In this document: piece by piece, positions 7,581 to 16,163 of the stretch | Numbering within the stretch: the first letter of the stretch is position 1 | How the letters are laid out: every line of letters begins with the position of its first letter | DNA from: JBGQOJ01 sp052119585 | Lineage (GTDB): Bacteria > Pseudomonadota > Alphaproteobacteria > Rhodobacterales > Rhodobacteraceae | DNA: 64,000 bases | Direction of reading: 5' to 3' | NCBI RefSeq assembly: GCF_052119585.1 | Contig: NZ_JBGQOJ010000013.1 | Location: 1-64,000 of the forward strand | Position numbers and translations under genes: made by a program | The notes under the pieces: generated by a model | Databases searched by the model: none | What the model was told of the DNA's origin: nothing | What the model saw: the letters and a program-made list of their open reading frames with translations, nothing else

Positions 7581-8708
7581 TTAAAGCACCCGGTCGATCA
7601 CGGCTTTCAATCGGCCAACAGCCCCGTCCACATCGTAAAGCTTGTCCAGGCCGAACAACCCCAGACGGAAGGTGCGAAACCCGTCAGGCTCGTCGCATTG
7701 CAGCGGCACGCCAGCCGCAATCTGCATGCCCTCTGCCATGAACGTCTTGCCAGTCTGGATGTCGGGATCATCGGTATAGCTGACCACGACCCCCGGCGCG
7801 CCGAACCCTTCGGCGGCAACAGATTTGATGCCTTTCTCGGCCAGCAACGCCCGCACGCGATTGCCCAGTTCCCACTGCGCGGCGCATAGTTTTTCGAACC
7901 CGTAGGCCTTTGTTTCCAGCATCGTATCGCGAAAGGCCCGCAGGGCGTCGGTGGGCATGGTGGCGTGATAGGCGTGCCCGCCGCCTTCGTAGATTTCCAT
8001 GATCGACAGCCATTTTTTCAGGTCCAGCGCAAAACTGTTCGACGTGGTGCTGTCGATCTTGTCCCGCGCCAGTTTCGACATCATCACCAGCCCGGCCGAG
8101 GGCGACGCCGACCAGCCCTTTTGCGGCGCCGAAATCAGAACATCGACCCCGGTTTTTTCCATATCGACCCAGGCGCAGCCCGATGCGATGCAGTCCAGCA
8201 CCATCAACGCGCCCACCTCGTGGGCGGCGGTGGCAAGGGCCGCGATATAGTCGTCGGGCAGGATCAGGCCGGCGGATGTCTCGACATGCGGCGCAAAGAC
8301 CACTTCTGGCCGCGCCTCGCGGATTTTCGCCGTCACTTCGTTGATCGGGGCGGGTGCGAAGGCGGCTGTAGCGCCGTTTCCGGTCTGCCGCGCCTTGAAC
8401 ACCGTGGTTTCAGAGGTAAAGCCGCCAGCGTCGAATATCTGCGACCAGCGATACGAGAACCACCCGTTGCGAACCACCAATGCGTGGCGCCCGCTGGCAA
8501 ACTGACGCGCGACCGCCTCCATGCCGTAGGTGCCGCCACCGGGCACGATGGCCACGGAATGGGCATGATACACCTCTTTCAGCATCCCCGAAATATCGCG
8601 CATAACCTCTTGAAAGGATTGCGACATCGAGTTCAGGGAACGGTCGGTGAAAACCACCGAATACTCCAGCAGGCCATCGGGATCGACTGTATTCAAAAGG
8701 GCGGTCAT
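7581..8708 (-). CDS. Class V aminotransferase, alanine/serine-glyoxylate type
   Basis: A 375-residue PLP enzyme of fold type I, class V. The PLP lysine is K197 in SAPQKGWSASPSAG, the aspartate that contacts the ring nitrogen is in LMVLDCIASG, and PGGGTYGMEAVAR is the phosphate-binding start. Homologues exchange amino groups between alanine or serine and glyoxylate; a phosphonopyruvate-related substrate cannot be excluded. The start at ATG 8708 has AAAGGA at proper spacing, while ATG 8714 sits on top of that site. It is followed downstream by the convergent UbiH-type gene. Its position next to two Lrp regulators may mean it is their target. Confidence 0.85.
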   Translation of the reverse strand: MTALLNTVDPDGLLEYSVVFTDRSLNSMSQSFQEVMRDISGMLKEVYHAHSVAIVPGGGTYGMEAVARQFASGRHALVVRNGWFSYRWSQIFDAGGFTSETTVFKARQTGNGATAAFAPAPINEVTAKIREARPEVVFAPHVETSAGLILPDDYIAALATAAHEVGALMVLDCIASGCAWVDMEKTGVDVLISAPQKGWSASPSAGLVMMSKLARDKIDSTTSNSFALDLKKWLSIMEIYEGGGHAYHATMPTDALRAFRDTMLETKAYGFEKLCAAQWELGNRVRALLAEKGIKSVAAEGFGAPGVVVSYTDDPDIQTGKTFMAEGMQIAAGVPLQCDEPDGFRTFRLGLFGLDKLYDVDGAVGRLKAVIDRVL

Positions 8709-8780
8709 GTTCATGTCCTTTGCATTGGTGCCAAAGACCTAGCGCAGCGCCCCGCAAAGTTCAAAAGATATCGGCGGGAC

Positions 8781-9242
8781 TTATTGCCCCAGTGGCCCCG
8801 CAAGGCGCTCTTCGCTCAGCATCACGTTCGCTTCGACGTCACCCACCCCCGGCAAGGTCATGATCCGGCGGCGCAGCACCCGCTCGAAATCCGGCAGGTC
8901 ACGGGCGACGACGCGCAGGCGGTAGTCGTATAGGCCCAGCACATGCTGCACGGTCTGCACCTCGGGGATGGCGGTGACGGCGCGCTCAAAATCCTCAAGG
9001 CTGACGCGGCCCTTGGTGGCCAATTTGACCCCCAGAAACACCGTCACCCCGAACCCCAACGCCTCGGCGTCCAGCACAAGGCGTCGCCCCTTCAGGATGC
9101 CCGCCTCTTCCAGCCGCTTGATCCGCCGCCATGTGGCGGGTTGGCTAAGCCCAAACAACCGCCCGAGGGCACCCGCGCTTTGCGTGGCGTCCGTGGCCAG
9201 CGCGCGCAGGATGTCGCGGTCTGTGGCGTCAAGCGGGATCAT
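8781..9242 (-). CDS. Lrp/AsnC-family regulator (downstream of pair)
   Basis: A 153-residue Lrp/AsnC protein. The N-terminal HTH contains LDATDRDILRALATDAT and LGRLFGLSQPATWRRIKRLE. The C-terminal RAM ligand domain has VQTVQHVLGLYDYRLRVVAR. Start ATG 9242 overlaps the stop of the preceding Lrp gene (ATGA), so translation is probably coupled. It is clearly a paralogue of its neighbour, not a duplicate: residues differ throughout. The effector amino acid is unknown. Confidence 0.92.
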   Translation of the reverse strand: MIPLDATDRDILRALATDATQSAGALGRLFGLSQPATWRRIKRLEEAGILKGRRLVLDAEALGFGVTVFLGVKLATKGRVSLEDFERAVTAIPEVQTVQHVLGLYDYRLRVVARDLPDFERVLRRRIMTLPGVGDVEANVMLSEERLAGPLGQ

Positions 9243-9694
9243 ATCGGCAGCGCCTCTGAGGTTTTGATCGTGGCGATATGCATCAGGGATTCGATATCGG
9301 CGATATGCGGCAGGGTCAGGATACGGCTGCGATACAGGGTCTGGTAATGTGCCATGTCGCGGGCCAGCACGCACAGGCGCACGTCAACGCGGCCAAGGAA
9401 GGTCTGGATCTCGTAGACTTCTGGCACCTCGCGGGCGGCGGCAAGAAAGTCGTCGAAGGCATTGCGCTGGGTCTTGTCCAGCGTGATGCGCAACGAGACA
9501 TCAACGGCATACCCAAGCGCGACCCAGTCGATCACCGCCTGATGCCCCTTGATCACCCCCGATTGCGTCAGCTTTTCCAACCGGCGCCAACAGGTGGCCG
9601 TGGTCACACCTGCCCGTTCCGCAAGGTCCGTGGTGGACAGGTCCGGTGCGGCCTGCAAGTGGCGAAGGATGCGGCGGTCTGTATCGTCGAGCAT
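9239..9694 (-). CDS. Lrp/AsnC-family regulator (upstream of pair)
   Basis: A 151-residue Lrp/AsnC protein starting MLDDTDRRILRHLQ, with the HTH at TTDLAERAGVTTATCWRRLE and the RAM domain at EVYEIQTFLGRVDVRLCVLA. It is first in a two-gene unit of Lrp paralogues and divergent from ilvC across a 139-bp, AT-rich gap that holds an inverted repeat. Control of ilvC, of itself, or of both is a reasonable inference. Confidence 0.93.
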   Translation of the reverse strand: MLDDTDRRILRHLQAAPDLSTTDLAERAGVTTATCWRRLEKLTQSGVIKGHQAVIDWVALGYAVDVSLRITLDKTQRNAFDDFLAAAREVPEVYEIQTFLGRVDVRLCVLARDMAHYQTLYRSRILTLPHIADIESLMHIATIKTSEALPI

Positions 9695-9748
9695 GGATAT
9701 TTATATAACCAAGAGTTTTACGCATGATTTTTGCAATTTAATACAGAA

Positions 9749-9789
9749 TTAGCGAAAGATTGCAAAGTCATTCGCGAGATATTCGCTAG
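9749..9789. promoter_or_regulatory. Inverted repeat in the lrp-ilvC gap, candidate operator
   Basis: TAGCGAA (9750-9756) and its complement TTCGCTA (9782-9788) are 25 bp apart in the gap between the divergent Lrp gene and ilvC. ATTCGC is repeated directly at 9770 and 9781, and TTGCAA occurs twice nearby. Lrp proteins bind degenerate palindromes in such gaps, so operator function is inferred from context. Confidence 0.45.
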
Positions 9790-9833
9790 ATTGCCCTTCA
9801 GACGAACACCCTAACATGACAAAGGAGCGCCCG

Positions 9834-10856
9834 ATGCGCGTTTATTACGATCGTGACTGCGATATCAACCTGATCAAGGACAAGAAAGTCGCCATTCTGG
9901 GCTACGGCAGCCAGGGCCACGCCCACGCGCTGAACCTGCGCGACAGCGGCGCGAAGAACCTTGTCGTGGCGCTGCGCGAAGGATCGCCTTCGGCCAAGAA
10001 AGCCGAAGCCGAGGGCCTGAAGGTCATGGGCATCGCCGAAGCTGCCGCATGGTGCGACCTGATCATGTTCACAATGCCCGACGAATTGCAGGCAGACACC
10101 TACAAGAAATATGTGCATGACAACCTGCGCGAAGGCGCTGCGATGGCATTTGCCCACGGCCTGAACATCCACTTCGGCCTGATCGAGCCCAAGCCCGGCG
10201 TCGACATCATCATGATGGCCCCCAAGGGCCCCGGCCACACCGTACGCGGCGAATACACCAAAGGCGGCGGCGTGCCCTGCCTTGTTGCCGTTCATCAGGA
10301 CGCATCGGGCAAGGCCATGGAACTGGGTCTGTCCTATTGCTCTGGCATCGGTGGTGGCCGGTCCGGCATCATCGAGACCAACTTCCGTCAGGAATGCGAA
10401 ACCGACCTGTTCGGCGAGCAAGCGGTTCTGTGCGGCGGTCTGGTTGAACTGATCCGCATGGGTTTCGAGACACTGGTCGAGGCCGGCTACGAGCCGGAGA
10501 TGGCATACTTCGAGTGTCTGCACGAAGTGAAACTGATCGTGGATCTGATCTATGAAGGCGGCATCGCCAACATGAACTACTCGATCTCGAACACCGCTGA
10601 ATACGGCGAGTATGTTTCCGGCCCACGCATCCTGCCCTACGCAGAAACAAAGGCACGGATGAAAGAGGTTCTGACCGACATCCAGACCGGCAAGTTCGTT
10701 CGCGATTTCATGCTGGAAAATGCGGTTGGTCAGCCCTCGTTCAAGGCAACCCGCCGCCTGAACGACGAGCACCAGATCGAAAAGGTCGGTGAAAAGCTGC
10801 GCGCGATGATGCCTTGGATTTCTGCCGGTCGCATGGTCGACAAAGCCAAGAACTAA
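9834..10856 (+). CDS. ilvC: Ketol-acid reductoisomerase, class I
   Basis: Catalyses the NADPH- and Mg-dependent rearrangement and reduction of acetolactate and acetohydroxybutyrate in valine, leucine and isoleucine synthesis. It is 340 residues, the short class I form. The NADP-binding loop GYGSQGHAHALNLRDSG lies at about residues 23-39. Metal-binding acidic residues are in ETDLFGEQAVLCGG and YFECLHEVKLIVDLIYEGG. ATG 9834 is chosen because AAGGAG (9821-9826) precedes it; ATG 9816 has no such site. A strong terminator follows. Divergent Lrp genes suggest amino-acid-responsive control. Confidence 0.97.
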   Translation: MRVYYDRDCDINLIKDKKVAILGYGSQGHAHALNLRDSGAKNLVVALREGSPSAKKAEAEGLKVMGIAEAAAWCDLIMFTMPDELQADTYKKYVHDNLREGAAMAFAHGLNIHFGLIEPKPGVDIIMMAPKGPGHTVRGEYTKGGGVPCLVAVHQDASGKAMELGLSYCSGIGGGRSGIIETNFRQECETDLFGEQAVLCGGLVELIRMGFETLVEAGYEPEMAYFECLHEVKLIVDLIYEGGIANMNYSISNTAEYGEYVSGPRILPYAETKARMKEVLTDIQTGKFVRDFMLENAVGQPSFKATRRLNDEHQIEKVGEKLRAMMPWISAGRMVDKAKN

Positions 10857-10877
10857 GCTACATCTGACCCGATCCTG

Positions 10878-10907
10878 AAAGGCACCGTTCGCGGTGCCTT
10901 TCTTTTG
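10878..10907 (+). terminator. Rho-independent terminator of ilvC
   Basis: A perfect 10-bp stem, AAAGGCACCG with CGGTGCCTTT (10878-10887 and 10892-10901), is closed by a TTCG tetraloop and followed by TCTTTTGTTT. It starts 21 bp after the ilvC stop codon. Confidence 0.93.
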
Positions 10908-10922
10908 TTTGAAAGAGTTGTC

Positions 10923-11840
10923 ATGACCACCCCCACCTCTCCTGGATTGATCAACTGGCTGCGCATCATCGGCGTCGCCATTATTTGGGGTGGCGCGTTC
11001 ATGACGGTGTCGATCGCCCTGCGCGATCTTGGCCCCTTGAGCGTGGCTGCGGGCCGGATTGTTGTGGGGGCTGTGGCCCTGTTCGGGCTGATGAAGGTGC
11101 GTGGCGGATCCTTGCCCGCCCTGTCAGAACGCCGGATCTGGGGCTTTGCCCTTGCCATAGGGGTGTTTTCCAGCGCACTGCCCTTTGCCCTTCTCAGCTG
11201 GGGCCAGCAATACGTCGCCTCGGGTTTTGCCGGAATGACCATGGCGGTTCTGCCGATTTTCGTTTTGCCGCTAGCGCATGTTTTTGTGCCGGGCGACCGG
11301 ATGACCCTGCGCAAAAGCATAGGTTTCGGCGTTGGTCTGCTGGGCACGGTTCTGCTGGTCGGGCCTGACGCGCTGCACACTGTCGGAAACGAGGTGGAAT
11401 CGCTGGCGCGGATCGCCTGTTTGGGCGCCGCGTTGTCCTATGCGGTAGGGTCGATCATCACGCGGCTTTGCCCCGAGGTGAACCAACTGGCGCTGTCCAC
11501 CGCAGCCCTGATGCTGGCGGCGGTGATTCTGGTGCCGCTGGCATTGATCGCGGACGGCGTGCCCCATGCGGTTCCGCCGCGGGCCCTGCTGGCGCTGCTG
11601 TATCTCGGGGTGGTGCCGACGGCGGTCGCCTTTGTGGTCAAGGTCGCGGTGATCCGGTCTGCCGGGCCGTCCTTCATGACGCTGACCAATTACATGGTGC
11701 CGGTCTGGTCGATCCTGATGGGGGCCGTGTTTCTGAACGAGACGCTGCCAACGCAACTTTTCTATGCGTTGGCATTGATCCTGACCGGCATCGCGATCAG
11801 CCAGTGGCGATCGTTGGTGCGCCTGTTCGGGCGGGCCTAA
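10923..11840 (+). CDS. EamA/DMT-family permease
   Basis: A 305-residue integral membrane protein of the drug/metabolite transporter superfamily with two EamA repeats, about ten hydrophobic segments. The first begins IIGVAIIWGGAFMTVSIAL; the second half holds LLALLYLGVVPTAVAFVVKV. It probably exports a small metabolite such as an amino acid; the substrate cannot be inferred. ATG 10923 is used because the upstream TTG at 10905 lies inside the ilvC terminator. Its stop shares CTAA with the stop of the convergent glmM. Confidence 0.9.
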   Translation: MTTPTSPGLINWLRIIGVAIIWGGAFMTVSIALRDLGPLSVAAGRIVVGAVALFGLMKVRGGSLPALSERRIWGFALAIGVFSSALPFALLSWGQQYVASGFAGMTMAVLPIFVLPLAHVFVPGDRMTLRKSIGFGVGLLGTVLLVGPDALHTVGNEVESLARIACLGAALSYAVGSIITRLCPEVNQLALSTAALMLAAVILVPLALIADGVPHAVPPRALLALLYLGVVPTAVAFVVKVAVIRSAGPSFMTLTNYMVPVWSILMGAVFLNETLPTQLFYALALILTGIAISQWRSLVRLFGRA

Positions 11841-13177
11841 ACGGCGGCCTCTATCCGCTCCACGATCCCGTTGACAACCTCGGCCAGCATCAGCTCGTCC
11901 TCGCATTCCGCCATGACCCGCACCAAAGGTTCGGTGCCCGACTTGCGGATCAACAGCCGTCCCTTGCCGATCAGCCGCTTTTCGGCATCGGCGATGCTGG
12001 CGAGAACATGCACGTCGTTCAAAGGTTCCTGCCCTGCGGCATAGCGCACGTTTTTCAACAACTGCGGGCAGCGATCGAAGGATTTGATCAGGTCGCTTGC
12101 GGGCTTGCCGGTTTCCGCCATTTCCGCAAGAAACTGCAATCCGGCGATCAGGCCATCGCCGGTCGTGGCGTAGTCGGTCATCACGATGTGCCCCGACTGT
12201 TCCCCCCCAAGGTTGAAGCCCCCCGCCCGCATCGCCTCGACCACGTAGCGGTCACCGACGCCGGTGCGATGCAGCGCGATCCCCTTGCCGTGCAAGAACC
12301 GCTCCAGCCCAAGGTTGGACATGACCGTCGCCACCAGAGTATTGCCGTTCAACCGCCCCTCGACGGCCCAGCGGGCCGCCATAAGCCCCATGATCTGGTC
12401 GCCATCGGCCACGTTTCCGTTCTGGTCCAGGATCATCACGCGGTCCGCATCACCATCAAGGCAGATGCCCACATCGGCCCCGTGGGCAACGATGGTTTCG
12501 GCCGCAAGGCGCGTGTTGGTCGATCCGCATTCGTGGTTTATGTTGGTGCCGTTCGGGGTCACGCCCACAGGGATCACATTGGCCCCGAGTTCCCACAATA
12601 CCTCGGGGGCGGCCTTGTAGGCGGCACCGTTGGCGCAATCCACGACGACCCTCAGACCGGCCAGCTTTACCCCGCGCGGAAAGGTTGTCTTGGCGTATTC
12701 AACGTAGCGGCCCAACCCGTCATCGATGCGCTTTGCGCGCCCGATGTTCTGCGGCTGCACCGGCTCCAGATCTGACATGACAAGGGCTTCGATCTCTGCC
12801 TCGGCCTCGTCCGACAGCTTGAACCCGTCGGGGCCGAAGAATTTGATGCCGTTGTCCATATGCGGATTGTGGCTGGCAGAAATCATGATGCCCAGATCGG
12901 CCCGCATCGAACGGGTCAGAAACCCGACCGCAGGCGTGGGCACGGGGCCCAGCAGCAGCACATTCATGCCCGTCGATGTCAAACCCGCCGTCAGCGCGTT
13001 TTCCAGCATGTACCCGGACAGGCGCGTGTCCTTGCCGATCACCACGCGGTGGCGGTTCTGTCCATCGCTGCGAAAATAACGCCCCGCTGCGGCCCCCAGT
13101 TTCAATGCCATCTCTGCGGTCATGGGATAGCTGTTCGCCTGCCCCCGGACGCCGTCTGTGCCAAATAGCTTTCTCAT
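11837..13177 (-). CDS. glmM: Phosphoglucosamine mutase
   Basis: Interconverts glucosamine-6-phosphate and glucosamine-1-phosphate for UDP-GlcNAc, hence peptidoglycan and LPS. It is 446 residues. It begins MRKLFGTDGVRGQAN; the phosphoserine is Ser102 in MISASHNPHMDNG. The Mg-binding loop is GICLDGDADR, sugar-binding GGEQSGHIV follows, and phosphate-binding RKSGTEPLVRVM is near the C-terminus. Its start overlaps the folP stop (ATGA), so it is the last gene of a folB-folP-glmM operon. Confidence 0.97.
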   Translation of the reverse strand: MRKLFGTDGVRGQANSYPMTAEMALKLGAAAGRYFRSDGQNRHRVVIGKDTRLSGYMLENALTAGLTSTGMNVLLLGPVPTPAVGFLTRSMRADLGIMISASHNPHMDNGIKFFGPDGFKLSDEAEAEIEALVMSDLEPVQPQNIGRAKRIDDGLGRYVEYAKTTFPRGVKLAGLRVVVDCANGAAYKAAPEVLWELGANVIPVGVTPNGTNINHECGSTNTRLAAETIVAHGADVGICLDGDADRVMILDQNGNVADGDQIMGLMAARWAVEGRLNGNTLVATVMSNLGLERFLHGKGIALHRTGVGDRYVVEAMRAGGFNLGGEQSGHIVMTDYATTGDGLIAGLQFLAEMAETGKPASDLIKSFDRCPQLLKNVRYAAGQEPLNDVHVLASIADAEKRLIGKGRLLIRKSGTEPLVRVMAECEDELMLAEVVNGIVERIEAAV

Positions 13178-14193
13178 ATTTTCAATCCCTCGATACCAAT
13201 TACAACACTTTGAACCCGAATTGCCTGTTTCGTAAGTGCAATATCATGCACCCGTAAAATCTGAACGCCCTGCATCACTGCACCAAGGGCCACGGCCACC
13301 GACCCCGCGGCGCGATCTGCGGCCGCCTCGGCACCGCTGATCACCCCGATGAACCGCTTGCGGGACGCGCCCAGAAGCACCGGACACCCAAGGGCATGAA
13401 ACAGGCTGATCCCGCGCAAAAGCGCCAGATTATGGTCCGGCGTTTTTCCGAACCCGATACCGGGGTCAACAATGATCCGGTTGCGCGGAATGCCCGCGGC
13501 CGTGGCGACAGCGATGCGGTCCGCAAGAAAGTCGTACACATCCAGAAGCACATCGTCATAAACCGGTGCCGTCTGCATGGTTTTAGGGTCGCCCTGCGCA
13601 TGCATCAGGCAAACCGGCGCGCCCATGCCGGCAGTCAAGGCGGCAAGGCCCGGATCATGGGTAAAGGCAGCCACATCGTTGACCAGCGAGGCCCCAGCCA
13701 TCAACGCGGCGCGAGCCACGGCGGATTTACGGGTGTCGATGCTGATCGGCACCGCCTGCCCTGCCCTGATCGCGGCGATCACGGGGGCAGTGCGGGCGAT
13801 TTCGACGTCATCGGGGACTGTTTCGGCACCGGGCCGAGTGCTTTCCCCGCCGATGTCCAGAATATCGGCCCCCTCTTCCACCATGGCGGCGGCGCGGGCC
13901 AGCGCGGCCTCGGGGGCGTTGAATTTTCCGCCGTCGGAAAAGCTGTCGGGGGTGACGTTCAGGATGCCCATCAGGCGCGGTGCATCCCATGTCAGCCCGG
14001 CAATCGTGGCCCGGGGGGCGCTAATCGCGTGAAGAACGGCGGGCGGAATGCAGGTCAGCGGCACAAGGCTACGCGCGCCGCCCCGCTCGATCCGTTCGGC
14101 ATGGCTGAACCAGCACCAGCCACCGGCAACGGGCAAGGCCCCCTGTGGGCGGCAGGGATCGGTCTGGACGATGGGGCGGTAATAGATGCTCAT
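13174..14193 (-). CDS. folP: Dihydropteroate synthase
   Basis: Condenses dihydropterin pyrophosphate with p-aminobenzoate to dihydropteroate, the sulfonamide target step of folate synthesis. It is 339 residues. The TIM barrel begins at LMGILNVTPDSFSDGG, with DILDIGGESTRPGAE, then ISIDTRKSAVA, IIVDPGIGFGKT and the pterin-phosphate site LLGASRKRFIG. About 75 residues precede the first motif, longer than in E. coli FolP. ATG 14193 starts MSIYYRPIVQTDPCRP; the open frame extends further upstream but would overlap folB. It is translationally coupled to glmM. Confidence 0.95.
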   Translation of the reverse strand: MSIYYRPIVQTDPCRPQGALPVAGGWCWFSHAERIERGGARSLVPLTCIPPAVLHAISAPRATIAGLTWDAPRLMGILNVTPDSFSDGGKFNAPEAALARAAAMVEEGADILDIGGESTRPGAETVPDDVEIARTAPVIAAIRAGQAVPISIDTRKSAVARAALMAGASLVNDVAAFTHDPGLAALTAGMGAPVCLMHAQGDPKTMQTAPVYDDVLLDVYDFLADRIAVATAAGIPRNRIIVDPGIGFGKTPDHNLALLRGISLFHALGCPVLLGASRKRFIGVISGAEAAADRAAGSVAVALGAVMQGVQILRVHDIALTKQAIRVQSVVIGIEGLKI

Positions 14194-14233
14194 GGTTCGC
14201 AGGTTTCGGGGATTGCGGCCGCCTTGGCAAGGG

Positions 14234-15163
14234 CTAGAGCGAAAGGTTCGCGCCCAGATCGTGCCTCTCGACCGGCAGGTCCGATGATTTCGGCGCCGTA
14301 TCGCCGATGACCAGCATGCGTTGCGCCTCCATCTCTTTTGCGAACCACAGCGCCAGCGCTTTTGCCTCTCGAGGAGAGGCCGAGGGACCATCTACCGCGT
14401 CCAGCACCATCTTTGACGGCGCCCAAACGCACATCTGGCCATTCTTCATCGCCCAGTCGAGTTCGGTGCGGGTGCCGACCACGACGCAGCGGCGATCACG
14501 GGCAGCCAGAAGCCAGGCGTTCTGTTCGATCGCCAGCAGGTCGATCCGGCGCTGCACGGCGGGGGCCGCTGTTTGCGGGGCCAACGTATCGGCGGGACCG
14601 ACACAGATGATAACCGGCGCGGAACCTGCGGTCAGCTGATCTATCCAGCCGGTCAGATGCTCCGAGGCAATCGCCTCGTTCGACAGGAACACCACAACCG
14701 GATGCGGCAGCATCGCCCGCGCATCGACAGAGCGCAGATTGGTTTTGCTGCGGCTGCGCACGATCTCAACCCCAAGCGAGCCCGGACCGCGGTCCAGCTT
14801 TTCGATGCGGACGAAAACGCGCAGCGCCAGAGGTTCCAGCAAGATCCGCTCTGCCACGCGCTCTGCCAGCGTTTCCAGCAGGTTCAGACGCTCTGCCGCC
14901 AGTTCTGCCGCAATCGCATCTGTGATGGCGTCATAGGACAGGATGCGGTCGACATCGTCGTCCAGCGGGGCATTCGCGGGCTGCACCTCGACGACAACAT
15001 TGAAGCGGATGCGTTGGGTATGGCCGCGTTCGGCCTGAAATGCGCCGATCTCGACCTCGACCGTGTGATCGCGCAGGGAAATACGGTCGCGCGGCGTCTC
15101 TCCGGCGGTGGCTTCGGCACGTTCCGAGGGATGCGCAAAGGCAAGACGGATATCATTGGTCAT
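14234..15163 (-). CDS. folB: Dihydroneopterin aldolase with long C-terminal extension
   Basis: Residues about 20-135 form a FolB domain: RISLRDHTVEVEIGAFQAER, then LSYDAITDAIAAELAAERLN, LLETLAERVAERILLEP and VFVRIEKLDRGP, where the Lys matches the family catalytic lysine. It would cleave dihydroneopterin to hydroxymethyl-dihydropterin, one step before the pyrophosphokinase and FolP. Ordinary FolB is about 120 residues; this protein has 309. The extra 170 residues alternate predicted strands and helices (VVVFLSNEAIAS, PVIICVGPADTLAP, RRCVVVGTRTELDWAMKN) and match no family I can name. Start ATG 15163 has GGAGAG upstream; ATG 15175 is an alternative. Confidence 0.88.
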   Translation of the reverse strand: MTNDIRLAFAHPSERAEATAGETPRDRISLRDHTVEVEIGAFQAERGHTQRIRFNVVVEVQPANAPLDDDVDRILSYDAITDAIAAELAAERLNLLETLAERVAERILLEPLALRVFVRIEKLDRGPGSLGVEIVRSRSKTNLRSVDARAMLPHPVVVFLSNEAIASEHLTGWIDQLTAGSAPVIICVGPADTLAPQTAAPAVQRRIDLLAIEQNAWLLAARDRRCVVVGTRTELDWAMKNGQMCVWAPSKMVLDAVDGPSASPREAKALALWFAKEMEAQRMLVIGDTAPKSSDLPVERHDLGANLSL

Positions 15164-15267
15164 CGCGCTCTCCATCGCGGGGTCATTGCGTGCAAACTAT
15201 GCGGGCATGTGCAACTATACCCCGTCAGGCACGGCAGTTACACCGTCACAAACGACCTATGGCCGGA

Positions 15268-15969
15268 TTAGTTGCTGGAAAGGCGCGTGGGCTGGCGATA
15301 AAAATAATGAACGCCGATCGAGGCCGTGCGCGGAAAGGATTTGGCCCAGCGGGGGTTGACCGCCTTTGTGTGGTAATGCGTCGCGCCATCGGTCAGCGCA
15401 CGCGGCGCCCCGTCCAGCATCGCGCGGGCAATTTTGCCCAGATTGCGGTAGGCATCGGGTTCATGGATCGCCTCGGCATTGCCATCGCAGGTATAGGTGA
15501 ACTGGCACTGGTATTTGCGGCCCGTTCCCTGATGGATGACGCCGCAGACACTGTTCGGGTAACTGCCCGATGACACACGGTTCAGAATAACCTCGGCCAC
15601 AGCGAACTGGCCTTTGACCGTCTCGCCGCGGGCTTCGAAATACAGCGCCTCGGTCAGGCATTGCCAGTCGGCGCTGCCCGCTGCGGCAGGACGCGCGGCA
15701 AGCCATGCGGTGTTATAGGTCAGATCCGTCGCGGTGGCGGCTGTTTTCGACGCTTTGATCAAGGCTTCGGGCGGGGCTGTCAGTTTCATCAGCCGATTGT
15801 CCTTCACCGCCCTGAGCGCGACCCGTTCCGTGCCCAGCAACTGGGTCAGCCGCGTGTCCAGCACCGATGTCGGCGCCGAGGACGAGCTGAGAGTGGTTTC
15901 GGAAAACGCCATCCCGGACAAAGCCAGAAACAGCGCGACGCTCAGTGATATGATCTTGTGGAAGGACAT
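15268..15969 (-). CDS. Exported cell-wall hydrolase, SleB/Hydrolase_2 family
   Basis: A 233-residue secreted protein. Residues 1-23 are a signal peptide (MSFHKIISLSVALFLALSGM, then AFS). The C-terminal half is a SleB/CwlJ-type hydrolase domain with the catalytic Glu region LTEALYFEARGE, AVAEVILNRV, then SVCGVIHQG and a terminal GATHYHTKAVNP segment. In spore formers such enzymes cleave cortex peptidoglycan; here it probably acts in general cell-wall remodelling in the periplasm. It starts at ATG 15969 with GGAG upstream. Confidence 0.9.
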   Translation of the reverse strand: MSFHKIISLSVALFLALSGMAFSETTLSSSSAPTSVLDTRLTQLLGTERVALRAVKDNRLMKLTAPPEALIKASKTAATATDLTYNTAWLAARPAAAGSADWQCLTEALYFEARGETVKGQFAVAEVILNRVSSGSYPNSVCGVIHQGTGRKYQCQFTYTCDGNAEAIHEPDAYRNLGKIARAMLDGAPRALTDGATHYHTKAVNPRWAKSFPRTASIGVHYFYRQPTRLSSN

Positions 15970-16163
15970 TCCAACTCCGGTGCAGCCTCTCGACCAGAAT
16001 GGTTAAAACCAATCAAGCCGTCGGCGGGCGTAACGGAAAGGACTTTAGGAGTCTACTCCAAGGTCAAATAGCGACATAAAAAAGCCAGATTTCAGGCGGT
16101 TTTCTGCCGTTTATGTGCGTTTTTGGCGTCAAAATCAGTGTAATTTAACCACCTATAACATTG

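Noticed and set aside
10905..10922. TTG start for the DMT permease at 10905
   Set aside because: It falls inside the U-tract of the ilvC terminator; ATG 10923 is more reasonable.
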